Assembly: GCA_964417685.1 (NCBI GenBank)
Contig: CAYQIT010000003.1
Coordinates: forward strand, 6,955-70,954
Direction: 5' to 3'
Source: CAJQGY01 sp964417685
GTDB lineage: Bacteria > Pseudomonadota > Gammaproteobacteria > Magnimaribacterales > D2472
DNA: 64,000 nucleotides
Position numbers and translations under genes: made by a program. Shown here piece after piece: positions 46,560-54,599 of this stretch. Within the stretch, counting starts at the first letter, position 1, and every line of letters begins with the position of its first letter. The notes beneath the pieces are model-generated. The model saw only the letters and a program-made list of their open reading frames with translations. It ran no database searches and had not been told where the DNA came from.

Positions 46560-49500
46560 ATGCAAAATAAATTACTCTCTATTGTTTTCACTTCAATTTT
46601 CATAGCCTCATGCGGAGGCGGTGGCGGCGGCGGTGGAAGTTCAACCCCAACACCACCTACAACACCACCAGCCAATAATGCACCTTCATTCGCAGCTGTC
46701 GGCACAATTGCAGTTGCCGAGAACACAACAGCTATAGGAACAATTACGGCTAATGATGCAGATAATGACACATTGACTTACTCAGTTACAGGAACAGATG
46801 CATCTTTTATCTCTGTTGTGCCATCATCAGGTTTTTTATCTTTTAATAATGCACCAGATTATGAAAATCCAATGGATGCAGGGATGGACAATGATTATGA
46901 AATTATTTTAGTTGCCAGTGATGGAAGTGCTACTGGTTCGGTTGGTATTGTAGTATCAGTTACGGATGTAAGTGAAAGTCCCCAGCTTGTAATTGAGAGT
47001 TCATATACAGTTGAAGAAAATACCACAACTGTTGCTACAGCTTCATATACAGGCTATGACGGAACAGTAATGTATCAATTAAGCGGAACTGACGCATCAG
47101 CATTTACATTTGGTGGAACCTCGGGAGTTATAGCTTTTCAAAACAGCCCTGATTATGAAAATCCTACTGATGCTGATAGTAATAATGTTTACAACATTAC
47201 TGTAACAGTAAGTAACGAATCTGGATCAGATTCAGCTGATGTTGCTGTTACGGTTACCGATGTTGATGAGGGCTCTAACTCTTCCAATGCCTCTGACTTA
47301 TTTATTTCTGAATATGCTGAAGGTTCCTCGAATAATAAGTATTTAGAAATATTTAATGGAACTGGTCAAGAAGTGTCTCTTAATGGTTATGCTTTGCCAA
47401 GTGTTGCAAATGCACCAGCTACTAATGGTACTTATGAGTATTGGAATGATGAAATTTTTCCAGCAAATACAACTATAGCTGATGGCGAAGTTTATGTAGT
47501 TTGTCATCCGCAGTCTGAACAAACAATCTTAGATGCTTGTGACTCAAACCATCAATATTTATCAAACGGGAATGATGGATATGCTTTAGTAAAAGGCACA
47601 GAGTCAAGTTATGAAGTTGTAGATTGGATAGGTGATTTTGAAGGAGATCCTGGCGATGGCTGGGATGTTTGTGGAATAACCGAAGCTACCAAAGATCATA
47701 CATTGGTTAAAAAAGACGGCAAAGAAGGTAATACTGATTGGACTGCTTCAAGGGGTACCAATGCAGATGATTGTGACTGGATTGTAAAAGATAATGAGGA
47801 TTGGACAGACTTAGGAGTTCACACCTGGAATGGTTCGAGCACCGGCGGCGGTTCTGGTGGAGGTGGCTCTGGTGGCGGAGGTGGCTCTGGTGGCGGAGGT
47901 GGCTCTGGCGGTGGCTCCGGAGGCGGCGGCACTACTACACCTTCTACCGAATTATATCTCTCGGAATATGCTGACGTAGAGGCATCAAATGAAACAACAA
48001 CACCATACGGAAATACTAAATATATAGAAATTTATAATCCTAATTCTGAGGCGGTTGATTTATCTGCATATACACTAAAAGGTATTGCAAATTCATCTCC
48101 TGATACATGGGGTTCAGGCCAAACAGCTGAAGGAAGAGTGCTTGAACTATCAGGTACGCTTGCAGGTAAAGATGTTTATCTAATTACTGGAGTTGATAGC
48201 AGTTATGGTGATATAGATGACTATGTTGTTTCCCAAGCTGATTTGAGACTTGACTACGAAAGCCCTGTTCACTTTAACGGTGATGATGCAGTTGGTTTAT
48301 TTAAAGATGATATGTTGCTAGATTCTGTTGGCACAGATGGACCAGCAGATATCGGTATTGGTTGGGAAGTATGCGGAGTTGAAAATGCTACTAGAAGACA
48401 TACTTTAATTAAAAAAGCAGACAAATCTGGTGAATCAGATTGGTCAGCTTCTGCTGGAACAAATGCAGATAATTGCCACTGGATAGTAAGGGACGAGGGA
48501 GACTTTACTAATGCTGGTTTCCATAACCAAGAAGTAAAAAATGTATCGGTTCCAAATGGTATTTCAGGAGGCTTTACGATTGATGGGCAAAGCAAACCAA
48601 CACTTACTCTTGAACGAGGAAAGATTTACAGATTTGATACATCCAGCTCAACTATGTCATCTCATCCAATACACTTTGGTAATACTACTGAAGAGAGCTC
48701 ATCAACTACAGTTTATGGAGCTCAGGTTGGCACCTCAGGAACAACTGGCTCTTATTATTTAATAGAAGTTACAGATGAAATCAACGACATTTACTATTTC
48801 TGTGGTAATCATTCAGGAATGGGCGGCTCAGTTACTATAACCAACGCTTCAAATACAGCGCCTGAGTTAGTTTTACCAGCTGAGGTTTATACATTGCCAT
48901 CAAACTATGTTTATGTAGACGAAGGGACTAAATCTGTTGCAGGTTTCTCTGCAAATGATGCTGAGGGAAACTCTTTAAGTTATTTTGTAACCGGAGAAGA
49001 TTCATCCTCATTTGAGATATCATCAAGTGGTGCATTAGCATTTGTTAATACACCTAGTTACAACTCTAAGAAAGAGTACTCATTGACTGTGAATGTATCC
49101 GATGGATTATCTTCAGATTCATTAATACTATCGGTATATGTTGATAGATTATGTACAGATACCTTAATTGGTTTCAATGTATGTCTTGAGGGTGAATCAG
49201 ATGGTGGTGTTTCATATAATCGAGATAATGATTATGACACATGGAAAGATTGGGATAATGACTGTCAGAGCAATAGACATGAAGTACTAATTGATGAGCA
49301 CGACACATCTACCGGTGTTGGACTAACTTATACCTCTAGTACGAATTGTAGTGTTGCAACAGGAAGGTGGTATGACCCATATGATAATGCTTACTTCTCA
49401 AATGCATCAGAGGTACAGATTGATCATTTTGTGCCTTTATCTGAAAGCCATAGAAGTGGAGCTTGGGCTTGGTCAAGAGAAAGAAAAACAATCTTTGCAA

Positions 49501-49712
49501 ATACGCTAAATGTTCCAGAGCAGCTTATAGCTGTTGGAGGTTCATCAAACTCAGCAAAGGGAAGCTCTGATCCAGCTGATTGGATGCCTAATAATAGTTC
49601 ATATCATTGCACTTACTTAACGGATTGGGTAAAAGTTAAATCTATATATAGATTGGGCATTAATTCTTCTGAGGAAGATGCTATTAGATCTGGCTACAGT
49701 AGCTGTAATTAG
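46560..49712 (+). CDS. Multidomain surface lipoprotein: cadherin-like, two lamin-tail domains, cupredoxin-like domain, C-terminal HNH (DUF1524) nuclease
   Basis: This 1050-residue protein has a lipoprotein signal (IFIASCGGGGG, Cys18) and, in order: two cadherin-like repeats (38-237), lamin-tail 1 (244-420), a Gly/Ser linker (427-458), lamin-tail 2 (463-655), a cupredoxin-like domain (660-762; MSSHPIHFGN, IYYFCGNHSGMGG with His/Cys/His/Met copper-type ligands), another cadherin-like repeat (767-860), and a nuclease domain (864-1049). The last has VQIDHFVPLSESHRSGAWAW, FANTLNVPEQLIAV, SSNSAKGSSDPADWMPN, the DUF1524/GmrSD C-terminal HNH motifs. A cell-surface endonuclease for DNA breakdown is inferred. 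N-terminal half is paralogous to the upstream gene. Confidence 0.82.
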   Translation: MQNKLLSIVFTSIFIASCGGGGGGGGSSTPTPPTTPPANNAPSFAAVGTIAVAENTTAIGTITANDADNDTLTYSVTGTDASFISVVPSSGFLSFNNAPDYENPMDAGMDNDYEIILVASDGSATGSVGIVVSVTDVSESPQLVIESSYTVEENTTTVATASYTGYDGTVMYQLSGTDASAFTFGGTSGVIAFQNSPDYENPTDADSNNVYNITVTVSNESGSDSADVAVTVTDVDEGSNSSNASDLFISEYAEGSSNNKYLEIFNGTGQEVSLNGYALPSVANAPATNGTYEYWNDEIFPANTTIADGEVYVVCHPQSEQTILDACDSNHQYLSNGNDGYALVKGTESSYEVVDWIGDFEGDPGDGWDVCGITEATKDHTLVKKDGKEGNTDWTASRGTNADDCDWIVKDNEDWTDLGVHTWNGSSTGGGSGGGGSGGGGGSGGGGGSGGGSGGGGTTTPSTELYLSEYADVEASNETTTPYGNTKYIEIYNPNSEAVDLSAYTLKGIANSSPDTWGSGQTAEGRVLELSGTLAGKDVYLITGVDSSYGDIDDYVVSQADLRLDYESPVHFNGDDAVGLFKDDMLLDSVGTDGPADIGIGWEVCGVENATRRHTLIKKADKSGESDWSASAGTNADNCHWIVRDEGDFTNAGFHNQEVKNVSVPNGISGGFTIDGQSKPTLTLERGKIYRFDTSSSTMSSHPIHFGNTTEESSSTTVYGAQVGTSGTTGSYYLIEVTDEINDIYYFCGNHSGMGGSVTITNASNTAPELVLPAEVYTLPSNYVYVDEGTKSVAGFSANDAEGNSLSYFVTGEDSSSFEISSSGALAFVNTPSYNSKKEYSLTVNVSDGLSSDSLILSVYVDRLCTDTLIGFNVCLEGESDGGVSYNRDNDYDTWKDWDNDCQSNRHEVLIDEHDTSTGVGLTYTSSTNCSVATGRWYDPYDNAYFSNASEVQIDHFVPLSESHRSGAWAWSRERKTIFANTLNVPEQLIAVGGSSNSAKGSSDPADWMPNNSSYHCTYLTDWVKVKSIYRLGINSSEEDAIRSGYSSCN
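47841..47934 (+). repeat. Gly/Ser linker-coding microrepeat
   Basis: Imperfect copies of a unit close to GGTGGCTCTGGTGGCGGA encode a natural (GGGGS)n-like linker separating lamin-tail domains 1 and 2. Its GC content is strikingly higher than the surroundings. Such a repeat can change length by slippage in multiples of three and is also a place where assemblies err. Confidence 0.85.
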
Positions 49713-49722
49713 TTAATTAATT

Positions 49723-49756
49723 CATCTAGATGATAAAATTTTTTGTCATCTAGATG
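49723..49756. terminator. Long palindromic hairpin (bidirectional terminator-like)
   Basis: CATCTAGATGATAAAA and TTTTGTCATCTAGATG form a 16-base stem with one wobble pair and a TT loop, 10 bases after the nuclease lipoprotein stop and 21 bases before tRNA-Ser. A T-rich run follows. It probably ends the lipoprotein message. Confidence 0.65.
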
Positions 49757-49777
49757 TATAATCTTTTTTCAATTTTC

Positions 49778-49867
49778 GGAGAGTTGGCTGAGTGGTCGAA
49801 AGCGCCTCCCTGCTAAGGAGGTATATGGGTAACTGTATCGAGGGTTCGAATCCCTCACTCTCCGCCA
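49778..49867 (+). tRNA. tRNA-Ser (GCT)
   Basis: The 90-base sequence has acceptor GGAGAGT paired with ACTCTCC, D arm GGCTGAGTGG, anticodon loop CTGCTAA (GCT), a long variable arm typical of class II tRNA-Ser, T arm GAGGGTTCGAATCCCTC and encoded GCCA. It reads AGC/AGT codons. Confidence 0.97.
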
Positions 49868-49901
49868 TTTTTTTTGATTTCAAGGAGTTATATAATTAGA
49901 T

Positions 49902-50738
49902 ATGCTTAACAGTACTTCAAAAGAATTTTTAAGTGACTTTTCTATTGAAGTTACTCCTAATGTTTATCTTAAAAATAAAGAATTAATTAATTCAACGTCT
50001 AAACAGAAAAGAATTTTTATTGCTTATATAGAGGGCTCTAATAAAGAAGACATAATTAATACTGCAAAGCGCATAATGCAAGACGGCAATATTCCAGTTC
50101 CACATATCCCAGCAAGACAAATAAAAGATAAAAGCGAACTTAAGAATTTTTTAGATACTTTAAAATCTGAAGCTAATGTTTGTGAGGTTTTATTGATCGC
50201 TGGAAGTAATAAAAAACCTCATGGGGAATTTGAATCATCTATTCAGTTAATTGAAACCGGATATTTTAATGAAGGCTTAAAAACGATTTATTTTGCTGGG
50301 CATCCTGAGGGTAATGTGGATATTGAAGAATCCAACATTAGCTTGAATGCTTCCCTTAAATTAAAACAAGATTTTGCTAATACCACTGAAATAAATGTAG
50401 TTCTGCTTACTCAATTCTGTTTTGATAGCAATCAAATTATCCTATGGGCCAATAAACTCAGAGAAAACGGAATTCATTTACCAATAGAAATTGGTGTTGC
50501 GGGCCCTGCTAAGATTTCAAGTTTAATCAAGTACTCCATTGATTGTGGAGTAGGGCCATCACTTAAAATCTTAGAAAATAATTTCTCAAATTTAGCTGAA
50601 TTAGCTACAACATATTCCCCTGTAGATTTTTTAAATGACCTAATCCAAAAAATTAATGCCAATAAAGATGCAAATATTAAAAATATTCATTTTTATCCAT
50701 TTGGCGGCATTAAAGAATTAATTAAATATATAAATTAA
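49902..50738 (+). CDS. Methylenetetrahydrofolate reductase-like protein (divergent MetF)
   Basis: This 278-residue protein resembles the MetF barrel: an N-terminal FSIEVTP segment carrying the expected Glu, AYIEGSNKEDIINTAKRI, HIPARQI, YFAGHPEGN (the FAGHPEG motif of the family), LLTQFCFD and GVAGPAKISSLIKYSIDCGVG. It is a little shorter than E. coli MetF (296). Divergent MetF-like proteins with EVTP often feed or accept methyl-THF in marine C1 metabolism; no methyltransferase neighbour is seen here. TATAAT stands 5 bases before the ATG. Confidence 0.78.
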   Translation: MLNSTSKEFLSDFSIEVTPNVYLKNKELINSTSKQKRIFIAYIEGSNKEDIINTAKRIMQDGNIPVPHIPARQIKDKSELKNFLDTLKSEANVCEVLLIAGSNKKPHGEFESSIQLIETGYFNEGLKTIYFAGHPEGNVDIEESNISLNASLKLKQDFANTTEINVVLLTQFCFDSNQIILWANKLRENGIHLPIEIGVAGPAKISSLIKYSIDCGVGPSLKILENNFSNLAELATTYSPVDFLNDLIQKINANKDANIKNIHFYPFGGIKELIKYIN

Positions 50739-50818
50739 TCTAAAAAATATATATTTTAAATTTTATTTTCTTTCTATCTAAGAGTAGTATTAAAAGAATA
50801 CTTATTTTGGGAGAGATA

Positions 50819-51622
50819 ATGAAAAATAACGCAATAAAATTTTTAACTTTTGGCTTAGCAGTATTTTTAGTAGGTTGTTCTAATAGCACCGAGCCAGTTG
50901 TTGAAGAATCACAAGGACCAATATATAGAGGCCCTTACCATATTGAATTTTTAGCATGTAATGCAGGGCCAGATTATTCATCTGAAAATGCTCAGCAAAT
51001 GTTAGCTGAATGGAAAGAGTTAGATCATTCAGAGGATTTGAGATGGGCTGGAGTGCATGCTCCTGAGGGTGACAATAATAGATTTGATAACGGCTGGTGG
51101 GAGCTTGAGTGGACTTCAAAAGAAGCTGCTGACCAAGCTTGGGCATCTGAGAATCCAGAATTTATTGCTTGGGCACAAAAATACGAATCAGTAATTTCAT
51201 GTGACGGAGAGGGAAGATATCCTTGGACTTTTTATTTACCAAGACCCTCAAATTCTTTCGGACCAGTTGAAGCAGAGGATGGCTACTATGCTTCAGCATA
51301 CCTAGCGTGCAGTTTTAACGAAGGGTATGAAAGACAAGATTTAAGAGCGACAGTTGTTGAATATAATACCTACCTTGATAGTGCTAATGATGTGGGTGGT
51401 TATTACTTTGGTGTTTATTTTCCTGAATTTGATGCTGATGATGACTTCCTTTGGTTGAATGCGCATTCAAGCTTTGATGGAATGGCTGCTGGAAACGCAG
51501 ATTGGGAAATTAATGGCAAAGAGATGCAAGCAAAATTTGATGAAATTTCAACTTGTAGAACTCCTGATCTTTACAATAGTTGGATGCTAAGATCTGTTAA
51601 TGAAGAGGAAGGAGAAAGTTAA
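50819..51622 (+). CDS. Lipoprotein of unknown function
   Basis: From the ATG at 50819 (GGGAGAG ribosome site just upstream) the 267-residue protein starts with a lipoprotein signal (FGLAVFLVGC, Cys20 or so). Two similar halves seem to follow, each opening Y-H/A-x-x-L-A-C and rich in Trp (GWWELEWTSKEAADQAW; FLWLNAHSSFDGMAAGNADW). I do not recognise the family; the pattern resembles tandem ferredoxin-like or dimeric alpha-beta barrel domains. A strong terminator follows. Confidence 0.65.
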   Translation: MKNNAIKFLTFGLAVFLVGCSNSTEPVVEESQGPIYRGPYHIEFLACNAGPDYSSENAQQMLAEWKELDHSEDLRWAGVHAPEGDNNRFDNGWWELEWTSKEAADQAWASENPEFIAWAQKYESVISCDGEGRYPWTFYLPRPSNSFGPVEAEDGYYASAYLACSFNEGYERQDLRATVVEYNTYLDSANDVGGYYFGVYFPEFDADDDFLWLNAHSSFDGMAAGNADWEINGKEMQAKFDEISTCRTPDLYNSWMLRSVNEEEGES

Positions 51623-51641
51623 TTTTTAATAAATTAATATT

Positions 51642-51668
51642 AAAAAAGGGGCCTTGAGCCCCTTTTTT
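51642..51668. terminator. Bidirectional terminator between convergent genes
   Basis: AAAAAAGGGGC pairs with GCCCCTTTTTT around a CTTGA loop. It serves the lipoprotein gene on the plus strand and the citrulline-hydrolase-like gene on the minus strand, whose stop codon touches the hairpin. Confidence 0.88.
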
Positions 51669-52567
51669 TAAAAGAGTTCGTTTAACATGCAGCGAGCAGA
51701 GCCACCGCCATACTTTTCAATAGTTTTAAGGTCAGTATGAATAATCTCCTTGTAGTATGTTGCAAGGACTGCCTTTTGCTCTTCGGTGTAGGCTTTAAAT
51801 GCTCTTGATGACATAATCAAAAAATATTCTTCATTTAAATTTTTTGCTTCCAATGCATTTCCACAGAAATCTTGAATTTGATTTTCATAAATTTCAAATA
51901 CATCATGATATCTGGCTACTTTTGACCTAACCATTTCCCTGTATTCTGGCAGAATTACATCAAAACAAATGCCTATAACTCTTTGGCCTGCATACATAAA
52001 AACATCAGTATGATATATCTCAGATCCCTTGTGGCTAAGTGTCTCAAAAAGGACAAGCTCATACCCATGATCGGAACACCATTTCTGTAAAAGATCTTTA
52101 TTAGTTCTTGGAGAAAGCCCAGCATAGACAACCTTGTTAACCCTATCAAAAACCATACTGCTAGTAGCTTCTAAAAACATTTCTTTATCTTCAAAATTTG
52201 ATAGATCATCTACAAGCTCATATCCACTTTTTAGAAAACTAATCATATCTAATGTTTTTTCCAATCTTCTGTTTTTAGCTTTCATGCTAAAGAGCTGAAA
52301 GGTCTTATCTTCAAATGTTATGAACCAATTTGGAAATATATGATCAGGGCATTCTTTAATGCCTTTCATTGACGTTACTTGAATATTTCTTTTTTCTATT
52401 TCTGATTTTAAATTGTTAAATTCAACAAGCGCCTTGTCTCTGATTTCTTCAAGAGAAGCATTTTCTTCATTGACGCTCTGATAGTCATTGGAAGTTAAAG
52501 TTTCATCATTGCTATGAAATACTTCCGGCTCAATCATAAATAGATGATTTGTAGATTGATTTTTCAC
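51668..52567 (-). CDS. ctlX: Citrulline hydrolase-like amidinotransferase-fold protein (CtlX family)
   Basis: This 299-residue protein has the guanidine-modifying fold motifs PDHIFPNWF, LEATSSMVFDR, YHTDVFMYAG and a C-terminal GGGSARCML with catalytic Cys293. This pattern is that of CtlX (citrulline ureidase) and related arginine-deiminase-like hydrolases. It is divergent from an ornithine aminotransferase gene, which fits a route citrulline to ornithine to glutamate semialdehyde. A dimethylarginine hydrolase or arginine dihydrolase is the alternative. Confidence 0.8.
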   Translation of the reverse strand: MKNQSTNHLFMIEPEVFHSNDETLTSNDYQSVNEENASLEEIRDKALVEFNNLKSEIEKRNIQVTSMKGIKECPDHIFPNWFITFEDKTFQLFSMKAKNRRLEKTLDMISFLKSGYELVDDLSNFEDKEMFLEATSSMVFDRVNKVVYAGLSPRTNKDLLQKWCSDHGYELVLFETLSHKGSEIYHTDVFMYAGQRVIGICFDVILPEYREMVRSKVARYHDVFEIYENQIQDFCGNALEAKNLNEEYFLIMSSRAFKAYTEEQKAVLATYYKEIIHTDLKTIEKYGGGSARCMLNELF

Positions 52568-52598
52568 TTTATTCTACCTGTGAAGTTATATAAGCGGT

Positions 52599-52604
52599 TA
52601 GAAT
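52599..52604 (+). promoter_or_regulatory. Candidate -10 box of rocD, 6 bases before the start codon
   Basis: TAGAAT is followed by ACTACC and then ATG, with no Shine-Dalgarno sequence. Another possible leaderless start. Confidence 0.4.
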
Positions 52605-52610
52605 ACTACC

Positions 52611-53858
52611 ATGAAAAATGATTTGCATAACAAATATATTGAAAAAGAAGCCCTTCATGGTGCAAAAAACTATTCTCCATTGCCTGTGGTGCTTAAAAAG
52701 GGAGAAGGTGTCTATCTTTGGGATGTAAATGACAACAAATATTTAGATATGATGTCAGCTTATTCTGCTGTAAGTCATGGCCACTCCCATCCTAAAATTG
52801 TTAACTCTCTTATTGAACAATCATCTAAATTAGCTATTGCCTCTAGGGCTTTTTACACAGAGCCTTTAGCAGATTATATTGAGAAACTTTCAAACTTAAC
52901 TGGGTTCTCATCCATACTTCCTATGAATACTGGAGCAGAGGCTGTAGAGACTGCTATAAAAGCTGCCAGAAGATGGGGGTATTTCACTAAAGGTATACCA
53001 GAAAATGAAGCAGAAATAATAGTAGCTGATGGTAACTTTCATGGAAGAACTACTACCATAGTAGGTTTTTCATCTGAACCAGATTATAAAAAAGGATTTG
53101 GACCATTTTCTGATGGCTTTAAAACAGCGAGCTATTGTTCTACAGATTGTGAATGCTCAAAGGTTTGCGAAAAATCAATAAATTCCTTTGAGTCTCTTAT
53201 CACAGATAATACATGCGCTATATTAGTTGAACCTATTCAAGGAGAGGGCGGAATTATTACTCCTAAAGTAGGCTGGCTCAAACAGCTTAGAGAAGTTTGT
53301 ACGCAAAACAATATTTTATTAATTCTAGATGAGATTCAATCTGGTTTAGGGAGAACTGGAAAGTTATTTGCTTATGAGCATGAAAACATTCAACCTGATG
53401 GCCTTATCTTAGGAAAAGCTCTTGGCGGTGGTTTATTACCTGTATCAGCTTTCTTAAGCTCACGAGAAGTCATGGATCACTTTAATCCTGGTTCTCATGG
53501 ATCAACCTTTGGAGGTAACCCTTTAGCAGCAGTTGTGGCTTCTAAGGCATTAGATATTCTTTTTGAAGAAGATTTAATTGAGAACAGTAGAGTTATGGGA
53601 GAGTATCTATCTAACGCTCTCAAAAACATTGATACTAATTCAATAAAAGAAGTCAGAGGAAAAGGTCTTTGGATTGGTGTTGAGTTATACAAAGACTCAG
53701 TCAAAGCAAAAAATATTTGTCTTGATTTGCTTGACCTTGGCATTCTTGCTAAAGAAACACATGAAACTGTAATTAGATTCGCACCTCCACTAATTATTAA
53801 TAAAGAGCAAATTGATTGGGCGATGGAAAGAATTACCCAGGTATTTAAAAGTTACTAA
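52611..53858 (+). CDS. rocD: Ornithine aminotransferase
   Basis: This 415-residue class III aminotransferase has YLDMMSAYSAVSHGHSHPKI, PMNTGAEAVETAIKAARRWGY, NFHGRTTTIVGFS, LVEPIQGEGGI, LILDEIQSGLGRTGKLFA and the PLP lysine in LILGKALGGG. The segment MNTGAEAVETA with Tyr after RRWG is typical of ornithine delta-aminotransferase. It converts ornithine and 2-oxoglutarate to glutamate semialdehyde and glutamate. It is divergent from ctlX with 43 bases between starts, so both are probably controlled together. Confidence 0.93.
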   Translation: MKNDLHNKYIEKEALHGAKNYSPLPVVLKKGEGVYLWDVNDNKYLDMMSAYSAVSHGHSHPKIVNSLIEQSSKLAIASRAFYTEPLADYIEKLSNLTGFSSILPMNTGAEAVETAIKAARRWGYFTKGIPENEAEIIVADGNFHGRTTTIVGFSSEPDYKKGFGPFSDGFKTASYCSTDCECSKVCEKSINSFESLITDNTCAILVEPIQGEGGIITPKVGWLKQLREVCTQNNILLILDEIQSGLGRTGKLFAYEHENIQPDGLILGKALGGGLLPVSAFLSSREVMDHFNPGSHGSTFGGNPLAAVVASKALDILFEEDLIENSRVMGEYLSNALKNIDTNSIKEVRGKGLWIGVELYKDSVKAKNICLDLLDLGILAKETHETVIRFAPPLIINKEQIDWAMERITQVFKSY

Positions 53859-53868
53859 GGAAAGTTAA

Positions 53869-54327
53869 ATGAAATATGCATTTAAAACAAAAGACGAAGA
53901 TCTCGAAAAATATTTATTTAACCTAAAAGAGTCATGCATTATCGAGCATGAAGACAACTGGTTCAAAGAAAAATCACATACAAAGCTTTATCCAAATATC
54001 GAAGATGCAAAAGCAAAAATAGCTAAACCTCATTACTGGATTTTAAATGCAATAGATGAATATGAAAGCGCAGATGAAAAAAATGAATCTCTAATAGCCC
54101 TTGCTATTTTAGTATTTAAATCTAACTATTATTCACAAAAACTTGTTGCTTCTGATGAAAATCTCGAGGCAAAAAAAGATTTGATAAATTACATGAGTAA
54201 TCTTGGTGTAGGTGTTGATGAGATATGCAAAATACTGCCGTCAATGGATGCTCCTGCTTATGCAAGAGTTGATTTGGAAAATGACGAGTTACTATCTTTT
54301 GTAAATGAAATTTTAAATAATCAATAG
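53869..54327 (+). CDS. Hypothetical protein
   Basis: This 152-residue, mostly helical soluble protein is not recognised. Features include a charged N terminus (MKYAFKTKDEDLEKYLFNLKE) and a C-terminal DAPAYARVDLENDELL. It has an AAGG ribosome site, follows rocD by 10 bases and overlaps the alkyltransferase start, so it is in a rocD operon. Confidence 0.6.
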   Translation: MKYAFKTKDEDLEKYLFNLKESCIIEHEDNWFKEKSHTKLYPNIEDAKAKIAKPHYWILNAIDEYESADEKNESLIALAILVFKSNYYSQKLVASDENLEAKKDLINYMSNLGVGVDEICKILPSMDAPAYARVDLENDELLSFVNEILNNQ

Positions 54328-54599
54328 TGCCTTCTGAATTTCAGAAATTAGTATGGGCTGAAATTGACAAAATACCATTTGGAAAAACCAAATCATATAA
54401 AGAAATAGCAGAGGCTATTGGGAAACCAAAAGCTTCAAGAGCAGTTGCCAATGCTTGCGGAAAAAATCCAACTCCAATTAAAAGACCATGCCATAGGGTG
54501 ATATGCGCTGATGGCACTATTGGAGGTTATAGCGCCCCTGGAGGCGCTAAAGAAAAAAAACGTCTATTAGATTTAGAAAAAAATCAGTCTTCTAGATAA
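54327..54599 (+). CDS. Minimal O6-alkylguanine-DNA alkyltransferase domain
   Basis: This 90-residue protein is only the DNA-binding, active-site domain of the MGMT/Ogt family: VWAEIDKIPFGKTKSYKEIA, ASRAVANACGKNP and the active motif PCHRVI (Cys55), with GGYSAPGGAKEKKRLLDLE. Alkyltransferase-like (ATL) proteins have a Trp in place of the Cys; here Cys is kept, so alkyl transfer from damaged bases remains possible. The N-terminal MGMT domain is missing. It starts with GTG overlapping the previous stop and overlaps the convergent protease by 16 bases. Confidence 0.85.
   Translation: MPSEFQKLVWAEIDKIPFGKTKSYKEIAEAIGKPKASRAVANACGKNPTPIKRPCHRVICADGTIGGYSAPGGAKEKKRLLDLEKNQSSR

Noticed and set aside
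47841..47934. CRISPR-like or tandem DNA repeat
   Set aside because: The repeats are contiguous without spacers and stay in frame as a Gly/Ser linker.
49150..49712. Reading the DUF1524 domain as a GmrSD-type restriction enzyme (phage defence)
   Set aside because: It is fused to a lipoprotein signal, lamin-tail and cadherin-like domains, with no GmrS-like ParB/NTPase domain, so it should act outside the cytoplasm.
49723..49867. tRNA-Ser as an integration (att) site with the adjacent palindrome
   Set aside because: No integrase or repeated tRNA 3' end is seen; the neighbours look chromosomal and the palindrome fits a terminator.
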